Source: Erinaceus europaeus
Taxonomy: Eukaryota > Chordata > Mammalia > Eulipotyphla > Erinaceidae
Length of the DNA: 64,000 nt
Assembly: GCF_950295315.1 (NCBI RefSeq)
Contig: NC_080164.1
Span: 12,493,659 to 12,557,658, forward strand
Direction of reading: 5' to 3'
Shown here: positions 19,533 through 31,705 of the stretch, one piece after another
Layout of the letters: every line of letters starts with the position of its first letter
Position numbering within the stretch: position 1 is the stretch's first letter
Translations under genes and position numbers: made by a program
The notes under the pieces: model-generated
The model's input: the letters and a program-made list of their open reading frames with translations, nothing else
The model's database searches: none
What the model was told of the DNA's origin: nothing

Positions 19533-21289
19533 ATTCCCCTCCCCTCCTTTGAACCCCCATGGAAGCTGGACTCCCACATTGTTGACTGGCAGCATGGGAG
19601 TCATGGCTGTGCATTGTTCACAGCAAAGATTCTGTGGAAAGGAGAGGCTATGTTTAAGAGTTAATCACTTTCTCACCTCATTAATCCTTACTCTATCAGA
19701 TGAAGTAATAGCTCTGTATTCATAGACGAATCAGAGAAGATAATGTCCATGATATAAAATCATTCTTCAACCCAAACCAGAATATGATATTCTCTTTGAC
19801 TTTCTAATATTCAAATATGGATGCAGTCCTGAGATTCCAGTACTGGTAAGGAGAAGAGTCTCTAATAGAAAGAATTCTGGTTTAGATCCGATGATTCTGG
19901 TCTACTGGAGAAAGTAAATCCTACCCCCTAGATTGGAATTTCTAAGTGACAGTCATTCCCCAAATCAAGTACTTCCTCTATTGACAAGATGAAGCATATC
20001 ATTAGTCCAGAAAAGCGCAGAGAGGAGGCTTGGTAGTAGGAGCTGTAGTTTCCATTCAATCCCCATGTGTAACTCCTATTAGCAGTAATGTCTGTGATAT
20101 GTGTGAGCTGAGGGAATATTCCACTTTATTAGGAGGAAATGATATACACAGTTACTTATGGAGTAAAATCAAATAGCAGAATTGCTGTTTGTGGGAACTC
20201 TTCCTTATTAGTGTCATATAAATGCAAGGAGGTACTTAAAGAGATGTATAACACATGAACTGGGTTTAACACCACACTATCTGATTGACTAGCTACCAAT
20301 TTTAAGAGCAGAGGGGTATGAGATTTCTTGTATTTGTAGTAAGCCTATTGCCTTTCTATAACCAAGACCTCACCCCTAATAAACATAGCAGCATGTAATA
20401 TTTCTAACAATTAAGCAAACCTGGAAGGCAATGAAGGAATTGTAGTGAGGTGAGCAGGTTCTCCATAATGCTTACCTTTTCTACGAAGCAAAATAAGTTA
20501 ATGAGCCAACTCATTTCCGACCTGCATGCTATATGCCAATTACTTAAATCAAATGAGAAGCTCTTTCTAGTTCAGGACCCAGAGTCCAAGTGAGAGTTGT
20601 CAGAGTTGATGAAGTAGATTTATTCTAGAAGAAAACATTCCCTTTCTATTGTATAGGGTACATCTGTTTACCAGAGTGCATTTCCCAGCTAATACCAGTT
20701 TGTCAACAGCATTTCCAATGAACTTTAATTGTGTGCTTTACCTGACAGTCTTAATTGTAATCTGACTTCCTTCAGGTAGCAATCAGCTGAGTGAGGTAAT
20801 CATATCTCCCCAAAGCCCATAAACACAACCACCTGCACCTCTTCTGTTCCGCACTCCTCTTTTTAAATCAATTCTCCCACGGAGTAGGGATGGCAAGCCT
20901 AAAAAGGTACAGAATTCTCAAAATAGCTGCTATTTTTCCTATCATTTCATTGGGGTATAATTAAACACAGACAGACTAAGTGAGGACCAAAAATAATACT
21001 TTAATTTAAATAGTAAAAGCAGTTTAAAATTTAAGAAGTATAAAGCAGACAAAGCTTTGTAGCAGGGGAGGAATTGGATATATACTTCATATTTACTCTG
21101 GGTTCATCATATTTCTGAATGATCTTCAGGCCTTCACTGTGAATATCTGGGATCGTCCTTTCACAAACTTCATCTGGAAACATCTCTCTTTTCCAAACTC
21201 TTGGTCCACACTCCTCTTATATCTGATTCTCCAGATCTTCCTCATAGGCTACTAATGAGTATTCTCTCCGACACTCATGAGGTCAATCT
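19533..21289. other. No recognised feature
   Basis: 1.75 kb of unique-looking sequence between two L1s; no SINE, LTR or convincing exon. Confidence 0.55.
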
Positions 21290-21495
21290 CAGTGGAAGAC
21301 AGGGAAACTTGGACTAGGTCTGTTATATAGCACCAAGGCAAAGGACTCTGGTAGAGGAGGAGACGGAGGAGACAGAAACATATCTAAATTGGGAGTGGAA
21401 GTGGTGTGCAGAAACATTTCACAGGAAGAAGAGAAGTTGTGCTTACATATCAACTGTACCAAAAGTCATTATCCCCTCAATGAAATGATTTGGAA
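21290..21495 (+). repeat. Probable L1 3' UTR fragment
   Basis: GTCTGTTATATAGCACCAAGGC, AAAGGACTCTGG and the later block order resemble the L1 3' UTRs at 13,190 and 2,080. No ORF2 precedes it. Confidence 0.5.
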
Positions 21496-21635
21496 GGGGG
21501 GGAAAAAAGCAGCACACAGAATATAGGCAGAAATAATCAAAGGGTTGAACTGATGAGAAAGATGAAACCATACTTGTCACCTAGCAGAGGGCCATGCTTT
21601 CTTCCGCAAAAAATGATTAACAAAAAGGAAATAAG

Positions 21636-21802
21636 GGGGGCAGAGCCAAGATGAGGACTTGAAGACAATACCTAGTGTAAGCTCTGAAAAGAAGCAGCTT
21701 TAAACTTGGGATTCTCTGGAGAGGGTGACTGTATGTGCATTGTGAGAGGAACATGCTTCACTCTTTCTATTCCCTCCACCCTCCTTTCTCTCAGCTGCTA
21801 GA

Positions 21803-21854
<52 letters not shown>

Positions 21855-23365
21855 TTTCCTTTCACTGTTTTTTGATTTATTTATTCTTCCTTTTTTTTGC
21901 TTTCAGAATTCACTGACACTTGTTTGTGAATTATTTTTGTGGAAGAAATATGACTCAGAGTGGACTGTGTATGTTTGTGTCTTTTCTCCTTTCCTCTTGC
22001 TATTTCTAGAATTTATAGTGGACATTAAATTTGCATAATTGTCTATTCTTGCATTTTTTTCTACTCTTCTTTTTATTTTGTATTTTTTTTTTGGACTAGA
22101 GGTGCTGTTTGGTTAAATGGTACTGGTTGAACTGCATCAATATTTGCATTAGTTGCTACTGTAATTTCTGAGGTATATGACTGTATTTGTGAAAATATTT
22201 TAGTTTAAAACTGGGTGGCTTGTACTCAAAACACAACAACTGAAGAATGACAGAACAGAAAAATACAAATCACATCTATAAAAAATAGTTAAGTCAAGAG
22301 CAAATAAAACTGCTACCACAATGAATCAGGACAGGAGCCCTATGGACATCTAATCTATGATAATGGGGCACAAAGTATTAAATGGAGGAAGGAGGCTCTC
22401 TTCAATAAATGATGCTGCGAAAACTGGGTTAAAACATGCAGAAGAATGAAACTCAACCATTTTATCTCACCAGATACAAAAATCAACTCAAAATGGATCA
22501 AGAACCTGGATGTTAGACCAGAAACTATCAGATACTTAGAAGAACACATTAGTTCATCACTTTCCCACCTAAGCCTCAAAGATATTTTTGATGATACAAA
22601 CCCAATTGCAAGGAAGACTAAAACAAATCAATCACAAAGTTCGAAAGACAAAGATGAGTATGGAATGATCCCACTCATAAACAGAAGTTGAGAAAGAAGA
22701 ACAGACAGGGAAACGCAAACCAGAATCTGACTGAGTTTGCAGTAGGGCACCAAAGCAAAAAAATCTCTGGGTGGAGAGTGACAACAGATTTTTAGCCTCA
22801 CTGGGTGGGGGTGGGAGGTGGTGGGTGAGGGGAATCCAAACAGACCTTTTATGATGGGAATGGTGTTGATGTACACACCTTTTAACTCGTAGTCTCATAA
22901 ACCAATATCTATTTAATATGAAAGGTGGGAAAATTTATTGAATGTCTCAAGCCTTCAATCTATGCACTTAAGACTTCACAGGTGTAATCAGACTGAATTT
23001 TAACAGTGGTCTCAAATTGTTAATGCATTTCTAATAATGACTTGCTCTCTGAAATGTTGACTGTTTTTAAAAGCTTAGACCAGGGAGAAGAGAAGCAACC
23101 AGTGGTGTTACTCTATAAGATACAGCTATCAAATAATGTCAAAGGACATGAATTATGGTGATGTTTTGTATGATACAGCAAATCCTAACAAAGTCATATT
23201 TCAAAGTTAACCCAATTGCCAAATAATGTGATTATAGCAATAACTATCTATTGTCTTCTTAAACCCTAAGACAGCAGGAACCTCCCGCTTCCTGTACAGA
23301 GCTTTTATTTCCCCCAGTCCTGGAACCTCTAGGGTGGGGCTCACTTTCCTGCATCCTTCTCACAC
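21636..23365 (+). mobile_element. L1 with intact 5' end, internally deleted, 3' end missing
   Basis: Starts GGGGGGCAGAGCCAAGATGA. The 5' UTR is closely matched to the minus-strand L1 at 17,898-18,280 (ACAACAACTGAAGAA, GAGCAAATAAAACTGC). ORF1 begins at 22,322 (NQDRSP) but joins after about seven codons to a late ORF2 segment (NSKWIKNLDVRPETIRYLEE region). That in turn joins at ~22,637 to the last ORF2 codons (DEYGMIPLINRS) and the first 0.65 kb of 3' UTR. Similarity stops near 23,365 without a poly(A) tail. Confidence 0.85.
21807..21851. repeat. (TA)n microsatellite
   Basis: About 22 TA units in the L1 5' UTR. Confidence 0.95.
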
Positions 23366-23407
23366 AAAGGAAGTCAAGATCTCTTTAAGTCTTTTAGAAG
23401 ATCTTGG

Positions 23408-23595
23408 TATAGGCGGTGGAGCACCTGGATGAGTACACATGCTTCCATGCATGACTAGCTGGGTTTAAGGGCCCAATTCCTACCTGTATGTGGAAAGTAT
23501 TGAAACAGTTCTGCTGGTGTCTATGCACCCACCCCCCTCAATTTCTCTCTGTCACTATACAATATATAATAAAATCAATAAATAAAAATAAAAGA
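23408..23595 (+). repeat. SINE-B, diverged
   Basis: GGCGGTGGAGCACCTGGATG head, degraded B box, CCTGTATGTGG core, CTCAATTTCTCTCTGTC and an (AATAAA)n-like tail. Confidence 0.75.
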
Positions 23596-24293
23596 ATCTT
23601 TGAAAAATCCTAGAAACCCTACCTCCACTTCACCTCAGTTACTTTTCTATGTCACCATTCTGTCTCACATGTTCTGTAATCAGTATTTCCCCCTGTTGCC
23701 ATTCAGACTCCTCTAACATAGTTTTTTGTTCACTGTTCTTGCTATATGGAAATCCTGTGCATGGTGAAACATTCTTTCCTTCCTTTCATCCTTTATTCCC
23801 TCTTCTCTGCCTTCCTCCCTTCTATACTCTTTAATTAAAATTTAAAATAAAGTTGGAGTACAGGGAGTTGAGTCTATGTTAGAATACCAAGCTGGATCTC
23901 TGGCAACATAGAAAATATCCCTGAAAGTTTGAGTTTCCACATTACCCTGTCTACTTTCATTTTTTTCTCATAGAAAAATTGTGATCTATTTATTTTACTC
24001 TTTGTCCAACTCCATAGACTAAGGTCTAGGAATGCAGTGTTTTCTTCTGGTTTATTTAATACCATAAATCACATAGCTAGCAAAGTACCTGGAACAGATA
24101 AGGTTCAATAAGTACTTGTTAAATTAATATGTAAGTGAATCAACCATAATAATCCAACTATTAAACTACTCAACTAAGTCTATGTCCATGGGCTTACTGT
24201 ATATATTTTAAATGCCACTGCTAATCAAGAACATATAGTAACTTTGAGAAAGAGAAAATCCACTTTTTTGCTCCTGAGTTATCAGTTATCTTT

Positions 24294-24549
24294 GGGGTTT
24301 GGTGCAGGCACTAGGAATCCAGTAGTCCTGATGGCCATTTTTTTTTTTTCCCATTTTAACAAATAGAACAGAAAGAAATTGAGAGGGAAGGGGGTGATAG
24401 GCAAAGAAAAAGACCTGCAGACCTGCTTCACTTCTTGTGAAGCATTTCACACTGCAGGTGGGGATCTGGGAGCTTGAACCAGGATCCTTGCTTGGGTTCT
24501 TGTGCTTCATACTATGTATGCTGAACTGGGTGAGCCATTTCTCAACTCC
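24294..24549 (-). repeat. SINE-A long form, diverged
   Basis: Minus orientation: module remnant GGTTTGGTGCAGGCACTAGG, poly-T, ACAGAAAGAAATTGAGAGG, ACCTGCAGACCTGCTTCAC, head ending in CAACTCCC. Confidence 0.8.
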
Positions 24550-25059
24550 CAAAGAAAATTCAACTTTCAAGATCAATAGTTAGATTGACACATATCTGAT
24601 TTATCATCAGATACTATTCAATGAGCCAAAGGGAAAACTGCCAAGGTTAAATTCTTTAAGCAGCCAAGCTACCATTGGAAAGCTTGAAGTAGAAATAAAG
24701 ATATCACAAAGATTAAATTGCACTAATCATGACTATGTCATTTTCTAATTGTGTGACCCTTCCGAAGCTCCTTAATATGTTAGCTGTTGTTGTCTCTTAA
24801 TAAATGGGTAATTATGTTATTTTTCCTTTGGGGTTATTACAAGAATTCATGAGATTATATGTACAAATCTTTCACATCTTCTTAAAATGATATCTATATT
24901 CTCAATTATTTTATTGTGCAAGAACATGGATCTCTCTCCACTTCATTTGAAAAGCTTATCCTAATCCTAATCATGATAATGATCTTTCTTAGCAAAATGA
25001 AATAAAAAGATGTCAATTTCACTTCCTAGATTAAATGCCATAGGTAGAATATTAACTAA
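24550..25059. other. No recognised feature
   Basis: AT-rich sequence with no recognisable repeat boundary or exon. Confidence 0.55.
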
Positions 25060-25965
25060 TTAAATATAGTAGTGTGTCAAAATTACCAGCTAGAGCATAT
25101 CCCAGGAATTCAATCAATGGATGAATTAACATCAGGGGATCTAATAATATAATTTATCATATTAGGAGATTAAAAGTGACCAACATATGATTATCTCCAT
25201 AGAGTTCTGACAAAACTCATCATTAATATTTGATAAGAACTTCTTGTACACAAAGAGAAGAAAAGTACCTTACTAGAAAGATTTCCATTAGAAACATACA
25301 CTTAGACATGAAAATCCATTAAAATCTCTGAATTCTGGACTTCATTATTTATCAAGTATGTACCAGAGGCAAGTTTCTTATTTATTCGGAAGCTAAGTTT
25401 TAGCATATAAAAAATGGGCATGTTATCAGTGCAATGTCATTAGACTGTGATGAAAACTAAATGAGAAAACTGGTATACTAAATCCCTAAATGATAGCTTA
25501 AGTTGCATTTATTTGAAAATCATGATTTCCACAGGGTCAGTTATATTTTTAACAAATTCAGTATTTTATTGTTGGTTCTAACAAATGCACTAAAAGAAAC
25601 TAAATAGAAGGTATAAATATTGGAATCAAATGTTTCAAATAGCTCCTAATTAAAAACAAAACATCTATATAGAAAAGTCCGAAGAATGAATCCTGTATCT
25701 AATTTACAATTGAATTGAGAATCTGAATACAAATTTAACAGAAAACAGCTACAGATTTCAACTGGGGGTGATTTTTAATTGTAATGTAAGAAACCCATTT
25801 ACAAATGCTACAAAGAAATCATTCAGTTTCCAGGGACATATTCATGCTAGATTTAAACATCTAGAAAAAACTCTAAGGGAACTTGATAGGAAGATTCAAT
25901 ACTACATATATGCCCATCACTCTCACATTATGTAATCCATTATAATGCATTTTAAAATAGGGATT
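25060..25965 (+). repeat. Old L1 ORF2 fragments
   Basis: The order CATATCCCAGGAATTCAATC, ACATATGATTATCTCCATAG, AACTCATCATTAATATTTGA (25,090-25,260) and CCATTTACAAATGCTACAAA (25,795) follows mid-ORF2 of mammalian L1. No frame survives. The piece between 25,330 and 25,775 is not assignable. Confidence 0.45.
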
Positions 25966-26087
25966 TCCCTATTGATTAAATAATTTAAAGAAAATAACAT
26001 GTACAATTTAAAAAAGTGTTTAAAACAAATTATTTTTTTCTCTTGCTCTCTTTACCTCTCATGATACTAACATATTTAAAAACTCCT

Positions 26088-26366
26088 TCCTCAGCCAGGC
26101 AGTGGTATACCCTGTTGAGCACACACATTACCATGTTCAAGGACCCAGACCAGAAGGGCCCCTGCTTCCCACTTACAGAGACTAGCTTCAGGAGTGGTTA
26201 ATCAAGTACTGTAGGTGTTTCTCTGCCTCGATATATCTCTGTCCTATCAAAGAAAAAAAATAAGGATTAAATGGCTACTATGCGTAATGGGTTCATCATG
26301 CAGGCACCAAGCCCCAACAATAAACCCTGATGACAATAAATAAATAAATAAATAAATAAACAAAAT
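26088..26366 (+). repeat. SINE with B-type head and the 3' module
   Basis: Head CAGGCAGTGGTATACCCTGTTGAGCA-like (SINE-B type), but the 3' part carries the module otherwise seen on SINE-A (TGGCTACTATG...CATGCAGGCACCAAGCCCCA), then (AAAT)n. A hybrid arrangement. Confidence 0.75.
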
Positions 26367-26371
26367 GTTTC

Positions 26372-27175
26372 CTTGTGGAAAACTATATGGAGTTTTTTCC
26401 ATTACAGTAGAAATGGACCTTATCATTAAGGAATTTCTTCCCTCTGGATTTTTTCAAGGATAACAAAAATATTTATCCAAATAGATCCATCTCTGACTAT
26501 GGTCATAGAAGCACAATTCCTTTTTTATTTTTTTGCATTATCTTTATTTATTTATTTGGATAAAGACAGCCATAAATCAAGAAGGGAAGGAATGATAGAG
26601 AGGGAGAGAGGCAGAGAGAGACACCTGCAGCCCTCATTCACCACTTGCAAAGCGTTCCCTCTGCAGGTGGGAACTGGGGTCTCGAACCTGGGACCCTGCG
26701 TACTGTAGCATGTGCAGTCAACCAGGTGTGCCACCACCAAGCCTCCTAGAAGTACAATTTCTAGTAGTCTAAACTCAGAAGCAACCCAGATGTTCAATGG
26801 CAGATGAGTGACTATGAAAGTTGTGGTATAGATACACAACAGAATACTGCTTAGCTGTTAAAAATGATGAAGCCATCTCCTCTGCCTCATCTTGGATATA
26901 ATTTGAAAGAATCATATTAAGTGAAATAAGACAAAAAGAGAGTGACAGATACCAAATCATCTCACTTCTTGGTGGAACATAAGAAACAAGAAAAGCGACT
27001 TGGGCTGAGTTTGCTGTAGAGGGCAGGGGGGACTTGAGGTCCTGATGCATGATGGGAAAAAGGACCTACGTTGGAGGTGACAGTGTTCTGCAGACACCTA
27101 TCCCAGGGAGATGAGAAATTGTACTACTGTGTAAACAACTATAAAGTAAACCAGAAACCACTACTCCCTCCCCAA
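26372..27175 (+). mobile_element. Old L1 ORF2 C-terminus and 3' UTR
   Basis: TTGTGGAAAACTATATGGAG through AGAAGCAACCCAGATG and ACAGAATACTGCTTAGCTG to the UTR ending near 27,175. Interrupted by SINE-B at 26,521-26,747. Stops throughout. Confidence 0.8.
26521..26747 (-). repeat. SINE-B inserted in L1
   Basis: Complete minus-strand SINE-B; flanks agaagcacaattcc (26,507-26,520) and agaagtacaatttc (26,748-26,761) are the L1 target duplication. Confidence 0.9.
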
Positions 27176-27721
27176 ATACAATGGTTTAAAAATGACTTCC
27201 TCAGTTTTGTGTGAGGACAACAGAAACTGTAACACGCCTAAGAGAAAACCACCCAGATGTTTCTACTCCACGCCTCTCTGCTCACTTTCTCACACCATCA
27301 AAGAGCATTTGCAATGCCCATCTACCCAGTTAGATTTCCTTCTCAAAGCTATCGTCACAGAATAAACTGCAGTCACACATTTTATAAGCCCTTGAACTGT
27401 ACAATATCCTGACTACTTTTCTTGACTCAGCTTTTGTCTTTACCAGGCAATCTAGCCTATTCCTCATCCTATTTTACGTATCTCCTTGCTGATACTCTGT
27501 GAAACGGTTCTCACCATGTTTTTGGTTAGCTCCCTTATCCAATTCAGTTTGACCTGGATAGAAATGTCTCTTTTTCAAACAGCATTTCTTGGAAAACTAT
27601 TTCCAGAATAGCCTTCCCTTGTCTGAAAGAGTTTTTCTTGAGTCTATTCTGCTACCTCATATTGAGTCAGACTTGATCCTATATTCATTCAATGCCTGTG
27701 TCCTCCCTCCTCCCCCCCTTT
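27176..27721. other. No recognised feature
   Basis: Unique-looking sequence between two L1 pieces; no exon or known repeat. Confidence 0.55.
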
Positions 27722-28620
27722 AAAATTTAGCTAAGACAGCAGGAACCTCACATCTCCACTATAGAGCCTCTACTTCCCCCAGTCCTAGAACCATTGGATA
27801 GGGCCCACTTTCCCGTATGCCTCTCCCAATCCATAGCAAATAATATTGCATTGCCGATCACAACCTAACCAACGCAATGATTGCCACCTCAACATGATTC
27901 ACTTCAGACTGTGTCCAGAGACTTCACATGTGGATTGACAACCCTTCAGCTTCATTACTCGGGTGAGACCTTTCCTTTCATAGTAAACTCTAATTCCATC
28001 TCAGGTGGTTCACTTTCTAACAAAGTCCCAAAACCTAGATATTTACCAGTTTCTGTGAGAGAGAGCATATGTTCATACGTATCCGTAAACTACTGCAAAA
28101 TATATACCTGAAAGCAGAAGTACACTAGAGTTTGCAGTGAGTACCCCCCTAACACTTCCTCTCCACTATTCCAAGCTTTGGGTCCATGATTGCTCAACAA
28201 CTTGTTTGGCTTCCTATGTTAACTCTCTTTTCACTCACCAGGTCCCAGATGTCATCAGGATGCTGGCCAGGCTTCCCTGGACTGAAGACCCCACCAATGT
28301 GTCCTGGAGCTCCGCTTCCCCAGAGACCCACCCTACTAGGGAAAGAGAGAGGCAGACTGGGAGTATGGACTGACCAGTCAATGCCCATGTTCAGCGGGGA
28401 AGCAATTACAGAAGCCAGACCTTCCACCTTCTGCAACCCACAATGACCCTGGGTCCATGCTCCCAGAGGGATAGAGAATGGGAAAGCTATCAGGGGAGGG
28501 GGTGGGATATGGAGAATGGGTGATGGGAATTGTGTGGAATTGTACCCCTCCTACCCTATGGTTTTGTTAATTAATACTTTCTTAAATAAAAAATAATAAA
28601 ATAAAATGAAATTTAAAAAA
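27722..28620 (+). mobile_element. L1 3' UTR with poly(A) end
   Basis: Begins inside the UTR (AAGACAGCAGGAACCTC) and ends TATGGTTTTGTTAATTAATA plus A-rich tail. Collinear with the minus-strand UTR at 14,967-16,640, except that ~0.9 kb is absent near 28,140. The G-rich stretch at 28,493-28,505 is the usual L1 polypurine feature. Confidence 0.85.
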
Positions 28621-28634
28621 AATTAAGCTCTATA

Positions 28635-28909
28635 GGAGTTTGTGCGATAGTGCAGTGGGTTAAGCACACATGGCCTATAAGGGTCCCCATGGAGCCCCCT
28701 GGTTCCCCCACCTGCAGGGGAGTTGCTTCACAGGCAGTGAAGCAGGTCTGCAAGTGTCTATCTTTCTCTCCCCCTCTCAGTCTTCCCCTCCTCTCTCCAT
28801 TTCTCTCTGTCCTATTCAATAACGACAACAACAATAACTACAACAATAAAAGTCAATGGCAACAAAAGGGAAAATAAATAAATAAATACAATATTTAAAA
28901 AGTTTTAAA
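28635..28909 (+). repeat. SINE-A short form, with small internal deletion
   Basis: Flanked by perfect aagctctata (28,625-28,634 and 28,910-28,919). Part of the head between GCACACATGGC and GGAGCCCC is shortened, removing most of the usual CAAGGACCGGCATAAGG block. Confidence 0.9.
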
Positions 28910-28919
28910 AAGCTCTATA

Positions 28920-29454
28920 ATAACGGGGTCCTAGTCCTGCATTTTTGTATCTTGAAAGAGGAAAAAGAAACCCACCTATGAGCGTGATAAACCCAGGTGG
29001 AGAGGGCCCTTTATCTCCAATATGAATGTGCTCAAAGGTCTTGAGTAGCTTGAGTGAAGGCCGAGTATCTGAGAGCCTGAGACCCTGTTGCCAACATAAA
29101 CACTATATTCTGGGATCCTTACTACAAGTAAATGAAAGAATAAAAGCCAGATAATGTTTAAATTACAAATGCCACCATGAAAAAAAAAATCTGAGGAAAT
29201 CTGGCAAGCACTTAGCTCCTACTCTGTGCTAAGAGCCAGAGGGCATTCTTCACAAGGACTGAACAATAGCACATCAAAAGGAGTTCTCTAGTTTTGCTTC
29301 CAGTTTATAATTGGAGAAATGAAGGTTTAGAAAGATCCAGTCACTTGTGTTTTCTGGTTCAAAAACCTTCACTTAATAGCAAAAACACCTGCAGGAGTTA
29401 AGAGAAATAGGTGACACAGTGCTGTAAAAAGGTAGGGGGAGATGACATCTTGCC
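28920..29454. other. No recognised feature
   Basis: Unique-looking sequence; no motif found. Confidence 0.55.
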
Positions 29455-29730
29455 TTTAGTTTCCTGATTATTTACCAATTTGTTCTACTTTATATCTTAA
29501 TGCTTTCTCAGCCACCAAGCTCCATGATGTCAAACTCACTTCCCTGGGCAGATGACCTCACCAATGTGTCCTGGAGCCCAACCTCCCAAGAGCCCTCCTC
29601 CACTAGGGAGAGAGACTTATCTTCCCCTCCTCTCTCCATTTCTCTCTGTCCTAACAAGGACAACAACAATAACTACAACAAAAATGAAAAAAAAAAAGGG
29701 GCAAAAAAAGGGAAAATAAATTTTTAAAAA
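29455..29730 (+). repeat. L1 3' UTR / SINE-A tail chimera
   Basis: 29,455-29,615 is L1 3' UTR (GCAGATGACCTCACCAATGT, CACTAGGGAGAGAGAC). From ~29,616 it switches without spacer to the SINE-A pyrimidine tract and tail (CTTCCCCTCCTCTCTCC, ACAACAACAATAACTACAAC). Neither piece has its own second end. Confidence 0.75.
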
Positions 29731-30065
29731 GCGTTTATATTTCATTCCTTCTATCTCCCAAAGCAAATAGCATAACTACAAATAATGGAACAGATGAACT
29801 TCCTTTCAATTACTATTTTAAAAATCAATAAATTGGGAATACTTTTTCAAAAAATTTTAGTAGCTACAATTTATAATGAATTTAGTGTGATTTTCCTCAG
29901 GTTAAGAGATCTTTGACAATAGCTTGTAGTCAAGGAACTAGAAAAGCACAAGAGTCAGTGAGACCATTTATGAAAACAATAATTTTTCTTCAATTTTTGG
30001 TTATAACATGTTATGTAAGCTCATTAGATCTCCTTTATCTAAATGACCACTCCCTCACACACACA

Positions 30066-30071
30066 GTTAGT
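30066..30071. repeat. 6-bp target duplication of solo LTR
   Basis: gttagt, repeated at 30,398-30,403. Confidence 0.85.
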
Positions 30072-30397
30072 TGTCGGGCTAGCTTCTCAGGCGGGAGAGA
30101 GACAACCAGGGACTCATGGCTGAGTTGGATGCAGTTCAATCTTTATTGATGAGGAATGCAGTCTGATCTAGCTATCTCTAATCACAATCCTGTCCTATAA
30201 ATCTCCTAAGGTGGAAGTGTCAGGTCAGAAGAGCATGTACATAGGATAGGGGGTGGGGAGAAGGAAAAAGCTTGGGAACCAATGGGGATTAAATCAGTGC
30301 AAAAAAAAACACAAAACAATGATTATGTAAATAGACCACAGCAGCAAGCAATGCAACAGAAGGGGTCATAAAAGCAGAATTTAGAAGCAGACCAACA
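30072..30397 (-). mobile_element. Solo LTR of an endogenous retrovirus
   Basis: A 326-bp element with TG...CA ends and a 6-bp target duplication. On the minus strand it shows a TTTATA-like box and AATAAA ~65 bp before the end, giving U3-R-U5 order. No gag, pol or env is beside it. The 6-bp duplication suggests a class II (ERVK-like) origin. Related LTRs lie at 43,542 and 52,131. Confidence 0.88.
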
Positions 30398-30740
30398 GTT
30401 AGTTATGAGAATAAATGTGCTTAAATCTCAGGTTATAGAGATACTAGTACTTTAGATGGTTCTGTCAGTATCTGGGTTGTATATTCTGAGATTATGTCTT
30501 TTAGGTATTTACAATTTAGAAATCATTGTATCTTTCAGCTAAGTCATTCTTTTATTTATAAAGTGACCTTCTTTCTCCCCATGTCCTAGTTGAAATTTTA
30601 TTTTTGTGTGACATTATTCTATGTTCAGTTATTGTTTCATATGTGATTCCTCTAAATTCATATTACAAAAATAAAAAAGAAAGAGACCAAAAACCACTGA
30701 CTAGTGTGAAAAGCAGGTTTTTACCTCAAAGCTTATTTTA

Positions 30741-31033
30741 TTTTATTTTAATTTTTTAAATATTTATTTTATTTATTCCCTTTTGTTGCCCTTGTTGTTT
30801 TTTATTGTTGTAGTTATTATTGTTGTTGTCGTTGTTGGATAGGACAGAGAGAAATGGAGAGAGGAGGGGAAGACAGAGAGGAGGAGAGAAAGATAGACAC
30901 CTGCAGACCTGCTTCACTGCCTGTGAAGCGACTTCCCTGCAGGTGGGGAGCCGGGGTTCGAACTGGCATCCTTATGCCGGTCCTTGTGCTTTGCACCACC
31001 TGCGCTTAACCCGCTGCACTATAGCCCGACTCC
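30741..31033 (-). repeat. SINE-A short form, near-intact
   Basis: Flanked by a perfect 16-bp duplication, ctcaaagcttatttta (30,725-30,740 and 31,034-31,049). The head retains CpG-containing CCGGTCC, GGTTCGAA and CTGCGCTTAACCCGCTGC, suggesting a young insertion. Confidence 0.95.
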
Positions 31034-31191
31034 CTCAAAGCTTATTTTAAACAGAATGTTTCTAATAAATGTGAGAGTGTCATATATATATATATAACAA
31101 ATATAGATTTATTTCTGCAAAGTGACCAGAACTGTGTTAAACAAAAAGGTTAGCTGTTATGCAAGTGAGAAAACAGAACTATCCAGTTTCT

Positions 31192-31412
31192 TTTTTATTC
31201 TTTTCTTAAATCTTATTCACTTGATAGATATAGATAGAAATTGAGAGGAAAAGGGGAGATAGGGAAAGGGACAGAAAGACACCTTCAGCACTGCTTCACC
31301 TCTTGCAAAGCTTCTCCCTCACAGGTGGAGACTGGGACTTGAACCTCTATTCTTGTGCATTGTAACTGTAAGAGGGACTCAGTCAGGTGTGCCAACACCT
31401 GCCCCCCCCCCC
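31192..31412 (-). repeat. SINE-B
   Basis: Flanked by cagaactatccagtttct (31,174-31,191) and the same with one change (31,413-31,430). Ends in a C12 run at the head boundary. Confidence 0.9.
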
Positions 31413-31705
31413 CAGAACTATTCAGTTTCTGCCTCAAATAAACTTTGGGAAGGATGAAGCAGATTTTTCTAGATAAGACAAAACTTTTCAAAAAAAATAA
31501 TAATACTGTAGCATGATCTCATTTAAAAATGTAGATGCAATCCAAATAAGCAACAAAACGAATACACATCATAACCAATTAAAGTTTAGCCTAAAAATCC
31601 AAGGGTATTTGATAACAAGAAAATATTAATAATAGGCAAAGGAAATAAAAGTTGGCAATCACAAAAGGTGTATTTATCATTTTATAAAATGGAAATATTA
31701 AAAAT

